Origin: Halomonas eurihalina
Lineage (GTDB): Bacteria > Pseudomonadota > Gammaproteobacteria > Pseudomonadales > Halomonadaceae
Assembly (NCBI RefSeq): GCF_008274785.1
Contig: NZ_VTPU01000022.1
Span: forward strand, 1 to 48,073
Direction: 5' to 3'
Length of the DNA stretch: 48,073 bases
Of the stretch, positions 38,118 to 45,400 are shown in pieces. The notes beneath the pieces were generated by a model. That model made no database searches, was not told where the DNA came from, and worked only from the letters and a program-made list of their open reading frames with translations. Position 1 is the first letter of the stretch; each line of letters opens with the position of its first letter. Made by a program: the position numbers and the translations under genes.

Positions 38118-39182
38118 CTAGGTTTCCTGCTCCCTCTCCTTGCCCTCTCGTATCGTGGCGTGCGCTTCCCGGTGTTCGTCGCGGTCGGCGTCAGGCGTCT
38201 CGTGTTCGTCGGCGCGGGAAGGGCGGTAACAGAGCGTGGTGAGAATCGGGAAATGGTCCGAGCCGAATCCCGGCAGGCGTCGCATGTCGCGTAGCGTGAA
38301 GTGTTCGCTGGAGAAGACATGGTCGAGCGGCCAGCGCAGTACCGGATAATGCGCATGGAAGGTGCTGAACATGCCGCGGCCACGACGTGGATCGAGCATG
38401 CCGCTGATGCGGCAGAAGAGTCGGGTGGTGCGCGACCAGGCCACGTCGTTGAGATCGCCAGCCACGAGGGTCGGGGCGGGGGCGTCATGGATACGTTTGC
38501 CGATCAGCAGGAGTTCGGCGTCACGCCACAGCGACTCCTCGCTTTCGTTGGGTGCCGGCGGGCGGGGGTGCACGGCGTAGAGCTGGATGCTGTCACCGCA
38601 GGGTAGCGTGATGCCGGTCGAGATAGACGGAATGTCGTCCTGGATCAGTCGTTCAACGCGCGGCGACACCAGGGGCAGCCGAGAATAGAGGTGCATGCCG
38701 TAAAGGTTATCCTGGGGAATGCGAACGGCGTGAGGCCATTGGCTGGCCAGGGCGGCGTCGAGATGCTGTCCCCACCAGTCGTCGGACTCGAGGGTCAGGA
38801 CAATATCTGGCGAGTGCTGCTGGATAAGCTCGATCAGTCCTTCGGCATTACGGTTGGGCGTCAGCACATTGGCGATCAGCAGGCGTAGGCAGCGTTCGTC
38901 GTGGCCGGGCTCGGCACGCTGGACCTGGACGGGCCAGAGGCGTGTCCAGGGCAGGATATAGCAGGCCTGGACCACCAGGGTAACCAGGCTGCTCGACACG
39001 ATCAGCCAGCGCCAGGGCGCCTCGCTGAAGGGAGCGAACAGTAGTGTCAGCAGCGCCAGTGTGGCGATCTGCAGGCGCGGAAATTCGCAGCTGCGTATCC
39101 ACCACCAGTGAAACGGCAGGCGAGCCAGGATCGTGATGCCCAGGAGCAGGATAGCGAGAGTCGCGATGACGATGGACAGCAT
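38118..39182 (-). CDS. Membrane-anchored endonuclease/exonuclease/phosphatase family protein
   Basis: 354 residues from the ATG at 39182 (GGAGG upstream). Three hydrophobic N-terminal segments (about 1-22, 37-55 and 60-80) anchor the protein. A catalytic EEP domain (about 100-320) follows, with LLIANVLTPNRN, LTLESDDWW, VAGDLNDVAWS and GSDHFPILT carrying the Asn, Glu, Asp/Asn and Asp-His residues of the fold. The domain probably faces the periplasm. Members act on nucleic acids, phospholipids or phosphoinositides, and the substrate cannot be told here. The tail is charged and repetitive (EHETPDADRDEHREAHATI). Confidence 0.82.
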   Translation of the reverse strand: MLSIVIATLAILLLGITILARLPFHWWWIRSCEFPRLQIATLALLTLLFAPFSEAPWRWLIVSSSLVTLVVQACYILPWTRLWPVQVQRAEPGHDERCLRLLIANVLTPNRNAEGLIELIQQHSPDIVLTLESDDWWGQHLDAALASQWPHAVRIPQDNLYGMHLYSRLPLVSPRVERLIQDDIPSISTGITLPCGDSIQLYAVHPRPPAPNESEESLWRDAELLLIGKRIHDAPAPTLVAGDLNDVAWSRTTRLFCRISGMLDPRRGRGMFSTFHAHYPVLRWPLDHVFSSEHFTLRDMRRLPGFGSDHFPILTTLCYRPSRADEHETPDADRDEHREAHATIREGKEREQET

Positions 39183-39267
39183 GGCTCGTCCTCCATGTCG
39201 ATGCCAGCGGGTGCCCAGCGGAGCATACCCCGGATATCACGGCGATGGGAGAGCCGCCGAGTTGACG

Positions 39268-39306
39268 GTTGTCGTTATTTGCTGTCGTTACTCGCTGTCG
39301 TTGAAG
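39268..39306. repeat. Three imperfect 13-bp tandem repeats downstream of phnE
   Basis: GTTGTCGTTATTT (39268-39280), GCTGTCGTTACTC (39281-39293) and GCTGTCGTTGAAG (39294-39306) are followed by looser GTCATT and GCTGTTGTT words up to the phnE stop codon. The stretch is markedly T-rich for this genome. No terminator hairpin is evident in the gap. Confidence 0.5.
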
Positions 39307-39343
39307 TCATTCTATGTCATTGCAGTCGCTGTTGTTGCTGTTA

Positions 39344-40156
39344 CTAAAGCACCTTGCGCCGCAGCAGGCTGGTCAATGCTTCACCGATCAATACCAGGGC
39401 GATGATCGCGACGAGAATGGTGGCCACGGTGGGCCAGGCAAAGGTGTCGATGGCGCCCTGGAGGATCACGCCGATGCCGCCGGCGCCGACCAGGCCAAGT
39501 ACCGTGGACTCGCGGATGTTGATGTCCCAGCGCAAGATGAGGATGGCGAAGAAGGCCGGCATGACCTGGGGCACCACCGCGTAGACGATGATCTTGGCCT
39601 TGGAGGCGCCGGTGGCTTCCATCGCTTCCACCGGGCGGCGGTCGATCTCCTCGATGGCCTCGCCCATCAGCTTGCCGATGAATCCCACTGAGCGAAACAT
39701 GATGGCGAGAATGCCGGCCAGCACGCCGGGGCCGAAGATGGCCACGAACAGCAAGGCCCAGATAATGGTGTTGACGGAGCGGCTGGCCACCAGGATGAAG
39801 CGGCCGAGCCACAGGCAGGCGCGATTGGGGGTCGTGTTCTGGGCCGCAATATAGGAGACCGGCAAGGCGATGAACACGGTCAGCATGGTGGCCAGGGTCG
39901 CGATGTGTACGGTTTCCAGCATGGCCGCGACGATCGCGCCAAGACGTGTCGGGTCGGGGGGCCACATGCGTGCCCCCAGGTTCGAGATCTGGTTCGGAGC
40001 ATCCCAGACCCAGGGCCAGAAGATGTCGATGTCATGGACTGCCCAGACCACTGCCATCGTCACGGCCAGGACAACGGCATAGTGGATCAGTCGCTGGCGG
40101 CGATCATAGCGGCGCCATATACGGTCGGCGGGGCGCTCTGCTTGTTCTTCTACCAT
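39344..40156 (-). CDS. phnE: PhnE-type ABC transporter permease (second copy)
   Basis: 270 residues with about six membrane helices and the PhnE-type binding-protein-dependent permease domain (HIATLATMLTVFIALPVSYI; FRSVGFIGKLMGEAIEEIDR; VEAMEATGASKAKIIVYAVVPQVMP with the EAA loop; GLVGAGGIG). It pairs with the preceding permease to form the channel of a phosphonate/phosphite-type importer. Its start overlaps the other phnE stop by 7 nt. It is the last gene of the phn operon. Confidence 0.9.
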   Translation of the reverse strand: MVEEQAERPADRIWRRYDRRQRLIHYAVVLAVTMAVVWAVHDIDIFWPWVWDAPNQISNLGARMWPPDPTRLGAIVAAMLETVHIATLATMLTVFIALPVSYIAAQNTTPNRACLWLGRFILVASRSVNTIIWALLFVAIFGPGVLAGILAIMFRSVGFIGKLMGEAIEEIDRRPVEAMEATGASKAKIIVYAVVPQVMPAFFAILILRWDINIRESTVLGLVGAGGIGVILQGAIDTFAWPTVATILVAIIALVLIGEALTSLLRRKVL

Positions 40157-40950
40157 AGACGTTTCCTCACCCAGCCACTGATGCCTTCACTGACCAGAAT
40201 CACGGCGATGATGACCAGCAGGATGGCGAAGGCGAAATCGTAGTCGTAGCGCCCGAAGGCATTCATCAAGGTGCTGCCGATACCGCCGGCGCCGACGATA
40301 CCGACCACGGCGGAGGCGCGCAGGTTGCTGTCGAGTTGATACATCGACAGTCCCACCTGGCGGGGCAGAATCTGCGGAAAGACGGCATAGATCAGAGTGG
40401 CGAGATAGCCGGCCCCGGCGGCTCGAATGGCTTCCACCTGCCCCCAGTCGATCTCCTCGATTTCCTCGGCGAGCAGTTTGCCGACGAAACCGATGGAGTA
40501 GAGCGTCAAGGTCAGAATGCCGGCGAGAGGGCCGAAGCCCACGGCAGCGACGAACAGGATTGCCACGATCACCGGATGGAAGCTGCGCGACACGATGATC
40601 ACCGCCCGGCCCAGCAGGTAGACGGGCAACGGGGCGATATTGCGCGCCGCCATGATGGCGAAGGGGATCGATAGGGCGACCCCGAGCAGGGTGGCCAGGA
40701 TAGCGATCTGCAAGCTCTCGATGAAACCGGTCAACAACAGGTCGACCCGCGAGAAATTCGGCGGAAAGCCGCCACCGAAGATGCGTGCGGAACGCGGCAG
40801 GCCTTCGGCGATGCGTTGCCAGTTGAATGGCAGGGTGGCGAAGGCCCAGACGAGGTAGGTCGCGGTAACGGCAAGGATGCCGTAGCGCAACAGCGGGTTG
40901 GCGATGAACGGAGGCTTGCGCCAAGTACGTGGCGTGTCAGAACGGTTCAT
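40150..40950 (-). CDS. phnE: PhnE-type ABC transporter permease (first copy)
   Basis: 266 residues from the ATG at 40950, which overlaps the phnC stop by 14 nt; the longer open frame runs antisense into phnC. It has the same fold as its neighbour: SLQIAILATLLGVALSIPFA, YSIGFVGKLLAEEIEEIDW, VEAIRAAGAGYLATLIYAVFPQ and GIVGAGGIGSTL. Two adjacent phnE genes making a heterodimeric channel are common in phnCDE1E2-type loci. Confidence 0.9.
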   Translation of the reverse strand: MNRSDTPRTWRKPPFIANPLLRYGILAVTATYLVWAFATLPFNWQRIAEGLPRSARIFGGGFPPNFSRVDLLLTGFIESLQIAILATLLGVALSIPFAIMAARNIAPLPVYLLGRAVIIVSRSFHPVIVAILFVAAVGFGPLAGILTLTLYSIGFVGKLLAEEIEEIDWGQVEAIRAAGAGYLATLIYAVFPQILPRQVGLSMYQLDSNLRASAVVGIVGAGGIGSTLMNAFGRYDYDFAFAILLVIIAVILVSEGISGWVRKRLW

Positions 40951-41746
40951 GGGGCGCCTCGTGCTTGCGTGTTGCCGCTGGCGGGGCAGGAGGCTCGTCC
41001 TGCGCGGCCTCGATGCCGCCATATATGGCGTCGAGAGCATCGCTGGTGAAATCGGCCGGCCGACCATCGAAGATCATCTTGCCATGGCGGAGACCGACGA
41101 TGCGTTCGGTATAGGTCTTGGCCTGTGAGACGTTGTGAATGTTGATCAGGACCGGCAGTGACAACTCGCTGGCCAGGCTCTGCAGCAGCATCATGATCTG
41201 TTCGGAGGTGCGTGGGTCGAGCGAGGCGGTAGGCTCGTCGGCCAGCAGTACCTCGGGCTCCTGCATCAGGGCGCGGACCACGCCGACGCGTTGACGTTCA
41301 CCACCGGAGAGTTCATCGGCGCGTTTGTTGGCATAGTGGGCAATGTCGACCCTTTCCATGAGCTGGAAGGCTCGTTCGATATCCGCTTGAGGGTAGCGTC
41401 GAGTCACGGCCTGGAAGAGGCTCACGTAGCCCAGGCGACCGGCGAGCACGTTCTCCATCACGCTTAGGCGATCGATGAGGTTGAAGCCCTGGAAGACCAT
41501 GCCGATGCGGCGCCGAGCGCGCCTGAGTTCGGCGCCCTTCAGGCCGACCAACTCATGGCCGTTGAGCTTGATCGAGCCGGATGTCGGTTCGACGAGGCGA
41601 TTGATACAGCGCAGCATGGTGCTCTTGCCGGCACCGGACGCGCCGACGATGGCAACCACGCTGTTGCCTTCAACCGTCAGGTCCAGGCCGGTGAGCACCG
41701 GGTCGTCCTGACCGTAGCGTTTGGTCAGTTGGGAAATCTCGAGCAT
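40937..41746 (-). CDS. phnC: PhnC-type ABC transporter ATP-binding protein
   Basis: 269 residues. Walker A is GASGAGKST (35-43), followed by the Q-loop VFQGFNLIDRLSVMENVL, signature ELSGGERQRVGV, Walker B VLLADEPTASLD and the switch His in INIHNVSQAKTY. It energises the importer formed with the two PhnE subunits. The tail (PPAPPAATRKHEAPHEPF) is Pro-rich and partly overlaps the next gene. A hairpin lies between it and phnD. Confidence 0.92.
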   Translation of the reverse strand: MLEISQLTKRYGQDDPVLTGLDLTVEGNSVVAIVGASGAGKSTMLRCINRLVEPTSGSIKLNGHELVGLKGAELRRARRRIGMVFQGFNLIDRLSVMENVLAGRLGYVSLFQAVTRRYPQADIERAFQLMERVDIAHYANKRADELSGGERQRVGVVRALMQEPEVLLADEPTASLDPRTSEQIMMLLQSLASELSLPVLINIHNVSQAKTYTERIVGLRHGKMIFDGRPADFTSDALDAIYGGIEAAQDEPPAPPAATRKHEAPHEPF

Positions 41747-41782
41747 GGCAGTATCCGACCGGGAAGGCGCAAGAAGTAAAGT

Positions 41783-41804
41783 GGGCGGCTCTGGCGAACC
41801 GCCC
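41783..41804 (-). terminator. Attenuating hairpin between phnD and phnC
   Basis: GGGCGG (41783-41788) and CCGCCC (41799-41804) form a perfect 6-bp stem with a 10-nt loop just after phnD. On the minus strand it is followed by ACTTTACTTC. Hairpins here commonly stabilise binding-protein mRNA or reduce read-through to the ATPase gene. Confidence 0.4.
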
Positions 41805-41824
41805 TGGGTGTCAATCGAGCAGGC

Positions 41825-42817
41825 TCACTGCAGGTTGTCGGGGGTATACTCGACACCGTTGGAAGCCTGAATGGTGCGTATCACCTTCCAGTGGTCCTGA
41901 TAGTTGATCGGGATGAACTTCTCTACGCCCTCGAATTCTTCGCCGAGTTCGGTGCCCTTGAAATCGAAGCTGAAAAAGGCCTCCTTGATCTTGTCGACGA
42001 GATCGGGATGCAGATTGTGGGCGTAGGTATAGGAGGTGGTCGGGAAGCGGTCGGATTCGTAGATGATCTTCACGTCATTAGGGTCGTAGAGGCCCCGGTC
42101 GGCCATGCGCTCGACCACCTCAGAAGCCACAGGCGCGGCGTCGTAGTCCTGTGCGACCACGCCGAGCATCGACTGGTCGTGGCTGCCGGAATAGAGAACC
42201 TCGTAGTCCTCATCCGGGACGATGCCGAGCTCGGGGAACAGGGCGCGCGGTGCCTGATTGCCGGAGTTGGATGTCGGCGAGGTATGTGCCACGCGCTTGC
42301 CCTTGAGATCGGTGATCTCGTCGATGCCCGAGTCGACATGGGTATAGAGCTGCAGGGTATAACCGAACTGCCCGTCGTCGGAGCCCATCAGGGCGAAGGG
42401 CACAGCACCCGCCAGATTGACCGCGAAAGGCGTAGGGCCAGTGGAGAAGCCGGCAACGTGCAGGCGCCCGCTGCGCATCGCCTCGACCTGGGCCGAGTTG
42501 GACTGGACGGCGAAGAAGCGTACGTCGCGCCCTGTTACATCTTCCAGGTGCTCGATGAAGGGTTGCCAGATGTCCGAATAGATCGCCGGATCCTCGACCG
42601 GGGTATAGGCGAAAATCAACGTCTCGGGATTGGTCCATTCGGACTCGTCTTCTGGCCGGTCGGCGACCAGATCGCCGTCCCTGTCGCAGTAGATGGCATC
42701 CAGGTCGCCGCGGGGACAGTCTTCCTGGGCCATGGCAGGCCCCATGACCAGAAGAAGTGGCAGCAGGGCGGATGCGGCCAGCCGTGGCCGGACCGCAGAA
42801 GCGGGGAAGTATCGCAT
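41825..42817 (-). CDS. phnD: PhnD-type phosphate/phosphite/phosphonate-binding protein
   Basis: 330 residues with a signal peptide ending PAMA (30). The PhnD-type periplasmic-binding fold shows FAYTPVEDPAIYSDIWQPFI, FFAVQSNSAQVEAMRSGRLHVAGFSTGPTPFAV (near 103-135, pocket region), KRVAHTSPTSNSGNQAPRAL and YSGSHDQSMLGVV. Between the signal peptide and the fold is an extra segment with two cysteines (34, 44) and DRDGDLVAD (45-53), an Asp pattern like thrombospondin-type calcium loops. The ligand cannot be read from sequence, and no C-P lyase or phosphonatase gene is present in the window. Divergent from the histidine phosphatase. Confidence 0.9.
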   Translation of the reverse strand: MRYFPASAVRPRLAASALLPLLLVMGPAMAQEDCPRGDLDAIYCDRDGDLVADRPEDESEWTNPETLIFAYTPVEDPAIYSDIWQPFIEHLEDVTGRDVRFFAVQSNSAQVEAMRSGRLHVAGFSTGPTPFAVNLAGAVPFALMGSDDGQFGYTLQLYTHVDSGIDEITDLKGKRVAHTSPTSNSGNQAPRALFPELGIVPDEDYEVLYSGSHDQSMLGVVAQDYDAAPVASEVVERMADRGLYDPNDVKIIYESDRFPTTSYTYAHNLHPDLVDKIKEAFFSFDFKGTELGEEFEGVEKFIPINYQDHWKVIRTIQASNGVEYTPDNLQ

Positions 42818-42837
42818 GGCGTACCTCGATGTTTGTT

Positions 42838-42866
42838 GTTATAAAAAAAGAATGCTTTTTTCGAAA
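42838..42866 (-). promoter_or_regulatory. Candidate phnD promoter
   Basis: On the minus strand a TATAAC -10 (42843-42838) lies 20 bp before the phnD ATG; TTTCGA 17 bp upstream (42866-42861) is a weak -35 that overlaps the palindrome at 42860-42891. An A7/T6 tract between them would bend the DNA. Confidence 0.35.
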
Positions 42867-42891
42867 ATTGACATGAATGTCTCTTTTCGAA
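42860..42891. promoter_or_regulatory. Large palindromic operator between phnD and the phosphatase gene (GlpR-like?)
   Basis: TTCGAAAATTGACAT (42860-42874) and ATGTCTCTTTTCGAA (42877-42891) are inverted copies matching at 13 of 15 positions around a GA centre. Each arm matches the GlpR site of glpD (ATCGAAAACGAACAT, 45278-45292) at 11 of 15 positions. It overlaps the likely phnD -35 and contains a perfect TTGACA in the phosphatase direction. An operator is strongly suggested; GlpR as the ligand is a hypothesis. Confidence 0.6.
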
Positions 42892-42926
42892 AGCCTCTTC
42901 TGCAATCTAGGGTTTGTTTCAGTTCG

Positions 42927-43520
42927 ATGTCAAACACTTTACCGTTGGATCCGCTGAGCTGCCGCAATCGCTTCCTGGTGATGCGCCATGGTCACAGCGA
43001 AGCCAATCAACACGGCTGCATTGTCAGCTCTCCGGCACGGGGCATTGACTCATTCGGGCTGTCGGCCCGGGGGCGCAAAGAGATAAGCGAGGCCTTGGTC
43101 GCCTGGCGCTGGGCCAGGCCGACGCGGATCGTGCATTCCGATTTTTTGCGCACGACCCAGACGGCGATGCGTGTGGCGGAACACTTCGGCGTTGCCACGA
43201 GCATGGATACCGGTCTGCGCGAACGCGAGTTCGGCGAGCTCGAAGGTGAGCAGGATGCCCGCTATGCGGATGTTTGGGCCTGGGATGCCGTCGATGCGAG
43301 CCATCAACGATTCGGCGTCGAGCCCGTCGATGCGGTTGCCGAACGCATGGTCGCGGTCATGCAAGGTCTGGAGAAGCGTTACGAGGGGGAAGTGGTGTTG
43401 CTGGTGAGCCATGGCGATCCGTTGCAGATCCTGCTGAGCGCCCTGGCCGGTGTCGACCTGCGCCACCACCGCGACCGACCGCCGTTGCAGCCCGCCGAGG
43501 TGGTGGCGTTGTTCGAGTGA
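42927..43520 (+). CDS. Histidine phosphatase (phosphoglycerate-mutase-like) family protein
   Basis: About 197 residues from ATG 42927. The RHG motif is in FLVMRHGHSEANQHG, with conserved LSARGRKEI, HSDFLRTTQTAMRVAEHFG, REREFGELEGEQ and the second catalytic His in VVLLVSHGDPLQILLSAL. This is the SixA/GpmB/alpha-ribazole-phosphatase superfamily, which uses a phosphohistidine intermediate. The substrate is not predictable. It shares a control region with the divergent phn operon, suggesting a phosphorylated compound imported or released by that system. The ribosome site is weak (AGGG). Confidence 0.85.
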   Translation: MSNTLPLDPLSCRNRFLVMRHGHSEANQHGCIVSSPARGIDSFGLSARGRKEISEALVAWRWARPTRIVHSDFLRTTQTAMRVAEHFGVATSMDTGLREREFGELEGEQDARYADVWAWDAVDASHQRFGVEPVDAVAERMVAVMQGLEKRYEGEVVLLVSHGDPLQILLSALAGVDLRHHRDRPPLQPAEVVALFE

Positions 43521-43527
43521 CTATCAT

Positions 43528-43543
43528 GGCGTGGCAACACGCC
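43528..43543 (+). terminator. Hairpin after the histidine phosphatase gene
   Basis: GGCGTG-GCAA-CACGCC is a perfect 6-bp stem with a GNRA-type loop, 7 nt after the stop codon. No T-run follows; the adjoining sequence is the MITE. Confidence 0.4.
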
Positions 43544-43549
43544 GTACCT

Positions 43550-43692
43550 AGGCGCTGTCTGAAAAGTCGACGAGCGATGACCAGGCAAGGCAAAAATTGT
43601 CGAAAGTCCGGAGTTTACGAGCGGTAAATGAGGCTCTTGAGATAATTTTTAACGCTGTATGGTCGAGTGCAAGCACTTTTCGGACAGTGCCT
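43550..43692. mobile_element. MITE-like element between the phosphatase gene and glpD
   Basis: The ends AGGCGCTGTCTGAAAAGT (43550-43567) and ACTTTTCGGACAGTGCCT (43675-43692) are inverted repeats matching at 16 of 18 positions. Taking the element as GGCGCTG to CAGTGCC (43551-43691), both flanks are TA (43549-43550 and 43692-43693), a likely target duplication. The interior is itself an imperfect palindrome with matching AAAAATT blocks and a TTTAC-GAGCG-GTAAA centre. It encodes nothing, so it must have been moved by a transposase elsewhere. Its right end abuts the glpD stop codon. An IS5- or IS630-type parent is possible. Confidence 0.75.
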
Positions 43693-45205
43693 ACGAGACA
43701 TTGCACAAGGCTACGGTGGATCGGCTTTGCGACAAGTATTCCGTCAAGCGTTGCCGTTGGGCGGCCGTCAGCCGCAACCCCAGCTTGGTGCGTCGCCACA
43801 GGATGTCCTCGGCGCTGCACGCCCATTCATGTTCCACAAGGTAGTCGACTTCGGCGGCAGTCAGGCCGGCACCGAATGACTCGCCGAGGTCTTCGGCGCG
43901 ACGCGCTCCGTTCAGAAATGCCAGACACAGGGTGCCGTAGCTGCGCGCGAAGCGCTGCGCCTGGGCCGGTCCGAGGAAGGGGAAGTCGGCTTCCAGTTGC
44001 GCAGCGAAGCTTTCCTGATCGCCGATATCACCACCGGGGAGCGCGCTGTTTGCCGTCCAACGCTCACCCATTCCGGGCAGGTGGGGAGATAGGGCGTCGA
44101 GAGCGGCTTCGGCGAGTTTGCGGTAGGTGGTGATCTTGCCACCGAACACCGACAGCAATGGCGCACCGGTGGTGTCGTCCAGATCCAGCGTATAGTCGCG
44201 AGTCATGGCGGAGGGGTCCGCCGATTCGTCGTCGCACAGCGGGCGTACGCCGGAGAAGGTGCGCAGGACATCCTGGCGCGTCAGAGGCGTAGTGAAGTGC
44301 TCGTTGACGACGTCGAGCAGATAGTCGATCTCTTCCTCGCTGGCCTCGACGCGCGACGGGTCGCCTTGATAACGACGATCGGTCGTGCCGATCAAGCTGA
44401 AGTCTTCCTCGTAGGGCAGGACGAAGACGATGCGCTGGTCGGTGTTCTGCAGGATGAAGGCCCGTTCGTCGGCGTTGCGGCGCGGTACGACCAGGTGACT
44501 GCCCTGGATCATGCGCACGCCGTAACGCGAAACACGACCTGCTTGACCGCGCACTACGCCATCGACCCAGGGGCCTGCTGCATTGACCAGTGTCCGGGCA
44601 CGGCGGGTGAAGCGTCGACCGTTGTCGCCGTCTTCCAGCTCGATTTCCCAATGATCTCCATGATCATGTGCCGCCACACAGCGTGTTCTGACCATGATGT
44701 CGGCGCCATGTTGCCTGGCGTGCATGGCATTGAGCACCACCAGGCGGGCGTCATCGACCCAACAGTCCGAATATTCGAAGCCGCGTCGGATGTCCGGTTT
44801 CAGGCCCAATGATGATAGGCGGATACCCCGGGAGCCGGAGAGCCGCTGGCGTTTGCCGAGGTGGTCGTAGAGGAACAGGCCGGCACGCAGCATCCATGCT
44901 GGCCGCAGATGCGCGCGATGCGGCAGTATGAAGCGCAGGGGGCGGATGATGTGCGGTGCCTTGGCGAGCAGAACCTCGCGTTCGCGCAGGGCTTCCCGGA
45001 CGAGCCGGAACTCGTGGTGTTCCAGATAGCGCAGGCCGCCATGGATCAGCTTGCTGCTGGCCGAGGAGGTGGCGCTGGCCAGGTCGGCCTGTTCGCATAG
45101 CGCGACCGAGAGGCCGCGGCCGCTGGCATCGGCCGCAATGCCGGTGCCATTGATGCCGCCGCCGATGACGAAAAGATCCAGGATGTCGTCCGTGGAAGTG
45201 CCCAT
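43691..45205 (-). CDS. glpD: Glycerol-3-phosphate dehydrogenase (aerobic, FAD-dependent)
   Basis: 504 residues from the ATG at 45205 (GGAG upstream), matching the 501 of E. coli GlpD. An open frame to 45388 would run through the promoter and was rejected. The N-terminal FAD motif is DLFVIGGGINGTGIAADASG, followed by SSKLIHGGLRYLE, NAAGPWVD, GSHLVVPRR, PYEEDFSLIGTTD and SVFGGKITTYRKLAE. It oxidises glycerol 3-phosphate to dihydroxyacetone phosphate and passes electrons to quinone at the inner membrane. The TAG stop (43693-43691) lies at the MITE junction. Its promoter carries GlpR-like sites. Confidence 0.96.
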   Translation of the reverse strand: MGTSTDDILDLFVIGGGINGTGIAADASGRGLSVALCEQADLASATSSASSKLIHGGLRYLEHHEFRLVREALREREVLLAKAPHIIRPLRFILPHRAHLRPAWMLRAGLFLYDHLGKRQRLSGSRGIRLSSLGLKPDIRRGFEYSDCWVDDARLVVLNAMHARQHGADIMVRTRCVAAHDHGDHWEIELEDGDNGRRFTRRARTLVNAAGPWVDGVVRGQAGRVSRYGVRMIQGSHLVVPRRNADERAFILQNTDQRIVFVLPYEEDFSLIGTTDRRYQGDPSRVEASEEEIDYLLDVVNEHFTTPLTRQDVLRTFSGVRPLCDDESADPSAMTRDYTLDLDDTTGAPLLSVFGGKITTYRKLAEAALDALSPHLPGMGERWTANSALPGGDIGDQESFAAQLEADFPFLGPAQAQRFARSYGTLCLAFLNGARRAEDLGESFGAGLTAAEVDYLVEHEWACSAEDILWRRTKLGLRLTAAQRQRLTEYLSQSRSTVALCNVS

Positions 45206-45254
45206 CGCACAAGCTCCGACCGGCGAGCCGCCGGGTTCATAGGTGAACATGATG

Positions 45255-45292
45255 TGTTTGAAAGCGAAAATATAGCAATCGAAAACGAACAT
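45255..45292 (-). promoter_or_regulatory. glpD promoter with GlpR operators
   Basis: On the minus strand a TATATT -10 (45274-45269) lies downstream of TTGATG. The spacer is filled by AATCGAAAACGAACAT (45277-45292, plus-strand reading), which resembles the E. coli GlpR consensus ATGTTCGATAACGAACAT. A second, weaker site is TGTTTGAAAGCGAAAATA (45255-45272). Bound GlpR would block polymerase directly. Confidence 0.7.
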
Positions 45293-45400
45293 CAAGTCGG
45301 CCCGTTCCAGCAGGCGAGCGAGACGAGGGCGAGGGAGGCTGTCGATGGGCGATGATGCGAAGGGCGCGCCGCCGCCGGCGAGCGCCACGGAAATGAGGAG

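Noticed and set aside
39344..42817. A phosphonate degradation (C-P lyase) locus
   Set aside because: Only transport genes are present; there is no phnG-M, phnX or phnW homologue in the window.
42868..42896. Perfect TTGACA as -35 of a phosphatase promoter
   Set aside because: No acceptable -10 lies 16-18 bp downstream, so it was recorded only as part of the palindrome.
45206..45388. N-terminal extension of GlpD by 61 codons
   Set aside because: It would cover the promoter and GlpR-like sites; the shorter form has a ribosome site and the normal GlpD length.
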